Below, one piece after another: positions 57,391 to 64,000 of a stretch of DNA of 64,000 nt. The position numbers were made by a program, and so were the translations under genes. This DNA is from Cordilura impudica. Lineage: Eukaryota; Arthropoda; Insecta; Diptera; Scathophagidae. The stretch's first letter is position 1. Each line of letters begins with the position of its first letter. The stretch covers positions 53,898,662 to 53,962,661 of the forward strand of contig OY821517.1 of assembly GCA_963682025.1 (NCBI GenBank), written 5' to 3'. Below the pieces are notes generated by a model, which saw only the letters and a program-made list of their open reading frames with translations, ran no database searches and was not told the origin of the DNA.

Positions 57391-59021
57391 CTTCTAAAAT
57401 CTCTACTCCAACAGGCATAAATGACTGGATTCATGCATGAGTTTATCCAACCCAGCCAGGTGACTACGGCCGACACAATTTCCTCATGTTCTATGCATTC
57501 CATGCAAAAGCCAGACAATAGATTTACAACAAAAAATGGCAGCCAACAGACAATGAAGACGCCCATAACTATACCCAGTGTTTTGGCCGCTTTCTTTTCC
57601 TTGGCGAATTTTGCTAGTTTGCGAGACCACGAGAAATTTTTACCGCCCATATGACGATGGCGAGCCAAGCCATTGTTCTGCAGTGCAGATAGCGGTTCTT
57701 CGTCTGGTTCTTCAGGTGTGGAGGTGGTAGTGCCCCCCGCTCCACTGTGATTATGATGCGATGTGCGGTGATGCGAATGATGTGAGTGGGGATGATGTTG
57801 GGATCCGCCACTGGGTACGCCACCTAATGAACCGTGCAGCGCTTGATGGTGAGAGCTGGTCGAAGGTTCGCGTGTGGTACCGCCACGATGAATTCGCAGC
57901 GTCAACTGTAGTTCACCGGAGGCCATAAGCACTTGTTTGGTGCCGATCTTTAGTGAGCGAGTTTGTATCACGGCCGCCCGATAGATGCGACAATAAGTGA
58001 AAACCATTACGAGTAGCGGCAGGTAAAAGGATATTGTAGAGGAGAACACCAGATAGCCCAAGTGTTCCGTGAACGTACACTTGTAGGCTGGCATTTCGCC
58101 ATCACGAGCTGCACGCCACCACACTATCGCCGGAAAGCTGATAGCACTGGAACACACCCAGACCGCACAAATGAGGGCTGCCGCCCTTTTCACCGTCATA
58201 CGCATCGGATACGAAAACGGATCTGTTATGGCCCAGTAACGATCTAACGATATTACACATAGATTCAATATGGAAGCTGTGCTAAAGAGAACGTCAAGCG
58301 AACGCCAAATATCACACCAATCGGTGCCAAAGAACCAGGTGTTCTCGAGCACTTCATATAGGGCTGAAAAGGGCATCACAACCAAACCCACCAGACAATC
58401 TGCCACCGCCAGGCTAGTGATGAAATAATTTGTGGCCGTATGTAGATAACGTTCCCTTATGACGGCCAGAATGACCAGCGAGTTGCCGAACACAGTGGCA
58501 AAGGAGAAGAGGAACAAGAAGGAGAGCAGGCTGACACGATCATTGGGCAATGAACTGAGAATGTCGCTAAAGTCTGGTTCGAGAGGTATGCTGGTAATAT
58601 TGTAGGTTTCCGCAGGCAAGGTGATATACTCAACAGCTGTGGGCGTGGTCGTTCCAGATGCCGCATCGCCGCGTTCCAGGAAACCATTGAAGTAGTAAAA
58701 GAGATCATCTGAGATATTGAAGCTCGAATAGAATTGAGACGGAGGTGTTTGTGTTGTTTCCGATGTTGATGACGATGTGTTGCTATGATTGTCTGCTCGT
58801 GGAAAGGCGGGTGAGTGTGCATGTTGCAGCAACAATGATGGCGGCTGCTGATCGTGATGCGTGTGTTGTGTTTCCATATTGAACGCTCTCGGTACGTTCG
58901 CGGCCAATGGTTGTAATAGGGCGGCATACTCCCAATATGGCACTGATCTGTTGCTATTGCTGATGATGCTGTTGGATGCTGTAACGTTTCCAATGTGGCC
59001 GATTGCATTATTCATTATCAT
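57391..59021 (-). CDS. Dop1R2: Dopamine receptor Dop1R2 (DAMB/DopR99B), exon 1 with the seven-helix core
   Basis: A rhodopsin-class GPCR for dopamine at the plasma membrane; in Drosophila this receptor couples to calcium and cAMP signalling and acts in mushroom-body memory and forgetting. Of 544 residues, about 1-160 are an extracellular tail with N-glycosylation sites (NVT12, NRS24, NIS102, NIT141) and the conserved 'FNISDDLFYYFNGF'. TM1 spans about 162-186 and TM2 198-222. Amine-binding Asp is D243, with disulfide partners C236 and C315, DRY at 260-262, TM5 serines S327, S328 and S331, the CWLPF motif at 492-496 and NPVIY at 531-535. The third loop (about 351-475) has the family-specific 'KIGTKQVLMASGELQLTLRI' and a His/Ser-rich stretch. 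An in-frame TAA four codons upstream and a CCAAATG context support the start. The donor gtaaat splits an Arg codon. Confidence 0.97.
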
Positions 59022-60994
59022 TTGGCATTTATCTTAAGCTGGAAAGTCGTTGTTTGTTATTGTTTCGAAAACTAAGCAGCAGCAGCCATTACAAACTCTC
59101 CACATAATCATTTTGTTCACATTTTGTAAATTTCAGAGCTAAAAGCTTTAACTTCACTAGTCAATATTTGGGCTTTATTTAAAAATCTGTAAAAAAAAAA
59201 AAAGAGAAACAAGTTTGTGTTAATTTTAAACAATTAGTTTCACTCAAACAATGCAATGCTGATAATGATAAAAAGAAAGGAATTTCCACACAAAACATAA
59301 TTATATAAGGGAACGAACTTCCACGAAATCATAAGTTTTTTATTTTATTAAACTAAGAAATGTTTAACTCTAGATCTAATAGTTCTGGATATATGTATAC
59401 GCCACGAAAAGTGAAAAAATCATAATAGTTATAAAAAAAATTTTATTCTATAAGCCTTCTCCAGGTCAAAATTTTATTTTCAAGAGGTCAAGGCTCATTA
59501 TCATATGATACAAATTTTGAATAGCATTTCTTAAGTGATAATTTTAAAGTTCTTAACAAATATATATGTTGTTGTCGATTGTTTTTGTGCTAAATTGAAT
59601 GAGTGGGTTCATATTGGTTGCTGAGTTATAAATAAATAAGTGGAAATATATTTTTAGAAATCACTACGCAATTAACCTCCAACAAAAACTGCTTTAAATG
59701 GGTTAATTCACTTAAAATTAAGATATTAAAAAAATTTTTTTTTATATATTTTCAATTATCTTTTTATACCGCCCACACCATTATGTATTTTTAGCGAAAA
59801 TGATTATCTGACATCTTGAGCAGGTTGCTATTTAAAATAATCATTATCAAAATCGCGTCACTACACTCCGATATTCAATGAAAAAAAAAAAACTCTTGAA
59901 AAATATGATTTTTGGACTACTTTCTGTGATAATTTATGCAAATCAATTGATATTTTCGGAAATACAATTGGAAATGTGTAGTAAAACAACTATTTATGAA
60001 AGTTTGTAATTTTGATATTTTTTCTAATTAAGAAAGGGTTAGCATCATCCGATTTCTTATTTTTTGTCTCTGTATCGTAACTATAGATGCATATTTTGTG
60101 TAAGTTAGTTTTAGTTAATTAGTTAGTTAGTAAGTTAATTTGTTCTTTATTTTAATTTAAATTTTGTATTACAATTTTTCTTTAAGGAATATGACTAACA
60201 TTAGAAAATACGACTATGACTATTTGTCGTCAGTCGTCAGTGTTAGTTAAAAAAACATTTTTATGAAACTTATTGTTGTATATTATAGTATACTAACCGT
60301 ACTTTCGTTTCGAAATTTGAGCCGTCACACAGTAGCTGAAAATCGTTTTTCATTGGCCAAAATTCTGTAATTTTGAACCGATCAAAATATTTAAGTAATA
60401 TTTTTTTAATAGATAGATATTTAGTTTAGCTTGCCTCAGTTTTAACTACATTAAAATTGATTGAGGACTTTTTAATGAATTCTAGGTCAAAGTTGAACTT
60501 TCGATTTTTTTTAACTTTTAGAGTGAAATATGTGTTTTTTATTTTTTTATTTATTACAAAATTTAATATTTGGATTTTAATAATAATTATAAACATTTTT
60601 TGTGAAAATGATATTTTTTGAATGTTACACTCCAAAAAAATTTAACACTCAAAAAAAAAAAAAAAAAATAGTAAAATCAACTGGAGATTCTGCTATTATT
60701 ACTGAAAAACTAAAAATTTTTTGTTGTCAAATTTGCAAATTTGTTTACACTCTAAGAATATTTACACTTAAAAAAAAACGTTAATAGTATTATCTAAAAA
60801 TCTTGCTATTACTACAGAAAAATTTATTATTTTTGGCTGTCAAATTTGATAATTTTAAAAAACATTTTAAAAATAAAAACTTTAATAGATTTTAATTGCA
60901 TTTGTAATAATGGTAGGTTCTGTATATTATTATTTTTTACTAATACTATGTTTTTCGTACTTAAATAACAATGAAAGGCAATTATAATTATTAT
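59022..60994. other. Upstream flank or 5' UTR/intron of Dop1R2; no gene seen
   Basis: AT-rich. A 'gctgctgctgcttag' stretch at about 59070 on the minus strand could be a 3' splice site for a 5' UTR exon that starts just before the coding start. A short upstream frame (ATG at 59028) overlaps the start codon. Repeats of 'ttagttag' lie near 60105-60135. Nothing else recognised. Confidence 0.45.
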
Positions 60995-61858
60995 TTATTT
61001 GATTCAAATATTGATTGCAAATATTCCATATTTTGTTGTGTGTTATTTCTGTTCTTTAGTAGTTTTTTGACTTCTTCATCTAAATCCCGATGTTCCACTT
61101 TCCATTGATTTCGAATGCTGGAGATGAACGGATCTGACGTTGCCAATACTATATTAAATAGATCTTCATTTGTGGAATTTCGTGAAATTTTTCGAGTATT
61201 GTGCTCTCTATAAAATCTGTAATCGTTATTCCTTTTTTTCCTGAGCCTCCTCTGCTAGATTTCCAAGTGGCACCAAATGATATTTAATGACATCTTCTCC
61301 ATGATAAAGGATTTTGCGAACTGTTGCAGACATATTTTTCCATGGGTAGTTGGTTGTATATATTTTGGCAGTTTCCTTAGCATAATCTCCAAATTTTCTA
61401 GAGTCAATCTCTTCATTGAACGCAAGTACTTCTAGGATTATTTTAAATCTGAAAATAAGGTTTAAATCCACTCCTGTTATTTCAGATGCTGTTTCTGGAT
61501 CTGAAAAGAATCTTCTTGCGGTATTGTCATCATTTGTATAGCCTGACCCTTGTTTTGGCTGATCTATAATCAATCCAAATTTGCGATATTCATCTTGAAC
61601 ATGTTTCTTTATTGAACTTCTTAACTCTTTGTTGGTTTCGTTGTTTCTTAATGACCCTGAAGACCCGAAATCCAAATCATAACTGATTTTTAGTATGTGT
61701 TCCATAAGTCGCATTCTTGCATGTAGTGGTGATAATCCAAATTCATATGCATCAGTATTATCTAATGATTTTGGCGGGACTTGGTTTAATTGGCAGCTGG
61801 ATGCAGCCTTCGTGTTAGTCAAAGCCTGACCTACTTTTCCATCTATCATTGTCAGCAC
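60995..61858 (-). pseudogene. Uncharacterised transposon protein with one homopolymer frameshift
   Basis: Open from 61858 to 61226 (210 codons), including 'TGVDLNLIFRFKIILEVLAF', 'MSATVRKILYHGEDVI' and 'LVPLGNLAEEAQE'. It then shifts frame at an A-run (about 61228-61236) and continues to a TAA at 60997-60995 with 'RFYREHNTRKISRNSTNEDL', 'VLATSDPFISSIRNQW' and 'LLKNRNN'. Related to the product of 11340-12510. No DDE triad or zinc motif that I can recognise. The shift lies in a run of A, so it could be a sequencing error; then this would be an intact gene of about 290 residues. Function unknown. Confidence 0.65.
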
Positions 61859-61907
61859 TAATTGATAGCTTACTTCAATTTACTGCCCATCTAACTGTAA
61901 TTGTAAT

Positions 61908-61985
61908 ATTTCATAATATTTCATAACGCCCCTATTATTAAACGGTAGAGCTGTGACCACTTACAACAACTAAAGACTGTGTATT
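61908..61985 (+). repeat. Fragment of the TIR seen at 62311-62372 and 63720-63800
   Basis: 'gctgtgaccacttacaacaa' and 'ctaaagactg' recur in the inverted arms of the 62094-63998 element, preceded by the same 'atatttcat'. A lone piece next to the transposon ORF, in the same orientation as the left arm. Confidence 0.65.
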
Positions 61986-62093
61986 AACATTCTTCCTTAC
62001 AAATATATTCTGGTAATAGAACAAATAATGACTATTATAAGCTACAAAATACCTAAAGCAAAAATTTAATGCACCATTGTATACGAGTACTTA

Positions 62094-63998
62094 TAGGGCT
62101 GTTTAAATTATCGTAATTTTTTTTAGAGTAATTTCGTTAAAATGAAAAAAGTGTTCTACCCACTGGTCGTCACGGGTGCAAAAGTATATATATGGTTAAA
62201 GAGGACACTTTCACCTTTCTCCGGGTGGTACACGTTTCTTGTTCCCTTTTGTTCCCTAGAAGTTCAATTCCACTAAAGTTGAAATTTGACGCAAATATAG
62301 TAGTTTAATAAATATTTCAGAACAGCCCTAATATTAGGTAGGGTTGTGACCACCTACAACAACTTAAGACTGCAATCCTACCACCCTTGTAAAAAAGACC
62401 GCAGGTCATTATCGATGATAACTTGCGAGTAGTAACCACTTATTTTTGATAAAAAAAAACAAAAAAAAATCAAATTTTTCTGAAATTAACAAACAGTTGA
62501 GTTTGGCAGCATGCCACGCCCACAATAAGCCATAGTTTAACCAAATTTTGTTGGCTACCTTCATCTGGATATATTAGCTACAAAAAGGCGTTAAAATTTT
62601 AAAAATCGGTGACAAAAAAAATTTGACTTTTGGCCAATGAAATCAAAATTTCAGCTACAGTGCGTCAGCATTTTAAATTTTGAGCACTCTCACCTATAAC
62701 TGCATTTCTTAGACACATTGCAAAACAAATTTATTGTAATGAGTTCGAATATAAGTTGTATTGCCAAATTTCAAACTAATTTAGTTAAATTTGTTTCGCT
62801 TTGTATTTTTAAACAAACTGACACGTGGTACATACTTAAGAAAAATAGAAAAAGGTAACATTTTAGCTTACTTATCGAGAAATTGAACGAAAAATTAAAC
62901 AATAGGATAAAGTTGTTGGAAATTTTGATTAGCAACTTTCGATTTTCGATTGTGGTCGAATTAACTGATCGAACGAATTTTCATTTGGTATTATGGCGCA
63001 TATTCGTTAAAATAGCGCTATTGTGAATTTCACTCAATTGGATTATTCACAATAGTACATATTTATCAGCTGGCACTATAAATAAACATTGTTTGTTTAC
63101 AAATTTATTAAAGAAAAAAATAATTAACTATTTATTAACATGGAATTATGGTTCTATGACCATCTGATGAAGATGAATGCTTCGTCATGAGAGATGCTTC
63201 CAACATTTTGGAAATGGATTCCACTACGTAAGTATGCGAGGTTTTAACAATACATTAGGCCTAATTAGCTCGATAATAACCAATTATAAGGTACCATTTG
63301 TTTACAATATTTAAAGCGAATTTTCGACTACAAGGAGGCGTTTATAGAATTGCTGTCTACTACAGATGAACTGCTGCGGCAATGCACACAAGGCAGAACA
63401 ATCTCATGAAATTAAAATAATTTACAACTTATATTACAATAAGTTTTACAAACTGCAATTCAGCATCGAAAGCAAAATTGTGTTCGATTGAAAATTCGTT
63501 GCACAACGAAATTTTCGACCGTGCCAGCTCATAATACGAATTTGACATTCGATAGTCGATGTTCGATAGCCAGCGAAGATCGAAGATCGAATGCAACTCA
63601 TAATAAGGACCTTAATTTCAGAAAAAGGTGATTTTTTTCGTTTTTTTTTTTTATAAAAAATAAATGGTTACTACTCGCAAGTTATCGTCGATGATGACCT
63701 GCGGTCTTCTTTACAAGGTTGGTAGATTTGCAGTCTTTAGTTGTTGTAAGTGGTCACAGCCCTACAATTTAATATTAGGGGTTGTGATGAAATATTTATT
63801 AAACTACTATATTTGTGTCAAATTTCAACTTTAGTGGAATAGAACTTCTAGGGAACAAAAGGGACCAAGAAACGTATACTACCCAGAGAAAGGTGAAAGT
63901 GTCCTCTTTAACCCTATATATACTTTTGCACCCGTGACAATCCGCGGGTGATGAAATTACTTAAAAGATTTCAAATTACGGTAATATAAACAGCCCTA
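62094..63998. mobile_element. TIR element with about 400-bp inverted arms (TAGGGCTGTTTA ends)
   Basis: The left arm (62094-62500) begins TAGGGCTGTTTAAATTATCG and the right arm, reversed, TAGGGCTGTTTATATTACCG. Arms match over 'gggtgcaaaagtatatatat', 'agaggacactttcaccttt', 'gttccctagaagttc' and 'gatgataacttgcgagtagt' types. The interior is non-coding apart from a Harbinger-like remnant. The window stops two bases after its end. Confidence 0.85.
62930..63612 (+). mobile_element. PIF/Harbinger-like remnant
   Basis: The right end, reversed, reads GGTCCTTATTATGAGTTGCA and 'TTCGATCTTCGATC', next to a TTA, a layout I associate with fly Harbinger elements. A decayed N-terminal exon at 63141-63230 ('FVMRDASNILEMDSTT') is followed by a donor gtaagt and then 'ENFRLQGGVYRIAVYY' after about 63310, the N-terminal motif of these transposases. 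The left end is poorly preserved. Confidence 0.5.
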
Positions 63999-64000
63999 TA

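Noticed and set aside
57421..59008. Frames opposite to or shifted within Dop1R2 exon 1 (for example 58457-59008 minus)
   Set aside because: They overlap the unambiguous receptor frame and have no family match.

Overview
This is a eukaryotic, AT-rich, intron-dominated window from an insect, most likely a higher (calyptrate-type) fly. It contains one host gene that I can identify with confidence: the minus-strand gene for the D1-like dopamine receptor Dop1R2 (DAMB/DopR99B). Almost everything else is intron or flank filled with nested transposable elements and AT-rich satellites. The Diptera call rests on the near-fly-identical receptor core, the fly-type mariner, piggyBac, pogo, Helitron and non-LTR elements, and the A/C-rich start-codon context.

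Layout of the host gene (minus strand, right to left): exon 1 at 59021-57391 carries the extracellular N-terminus and all seven membrane segments. A 14.6 kb intron follows. Exon 2 at 42761-42680 is an 82-base exon with helix 8 and the cytoplasmic CVCC palmitoylation-type motif. A 34 kb intron contains a 200-base assembly gap. The candidate terminal exon is at 8533-7562. Splice phases match throughout. That exon reads 29 codons, meets UGA followed by C, and stays open in the same frame for 293 more codons encoding a Gln/His/Ser/Thr-rich, acidic tail. A near-continuous 14-pair stem-loop starts 10 bases after the UGA. This is a candidate programmed stop-codon readthrough giving a 600-residue and an about 894-residue receptor.

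Left flank and intron 2 (1-42679): a Helitron with a paralogous empty site (291-1701), a 1.7 kb heptanucleotide satellite (2466-4160), a second Helitron family in four copies, a jockey-like reverse transcriptase split by a TIR transposon carrying two uncharacterised ORFs (10781-12783), two giant-TIR elements with CACTG ends and 3-bp target duplications (14020-15948, 24562-27073), several mariner/Tc1 remnants, short-period minisatellites, a degenerate AT array (35290-36720) and a satellite of about 340-bp higher-order repeats (39000-41880).

Intron 1 (42762-57390): a full-length mariner broken by another repeat (43168-45086), a Tc1 remnant, a piggyBac with intact TTAA ends and a transposase broken by one frameshift (47521-50654), and a five-deep nest of elements inside a pogo-like element (52438-56873) that includes a tRNA-derived SINE. 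Upstream of the gene (59022-64000) are unannotated sequence, a transposon ORF (61858-60995) and a TIR element with a PIF/Harbinger-like remnant inside (62094-63998).
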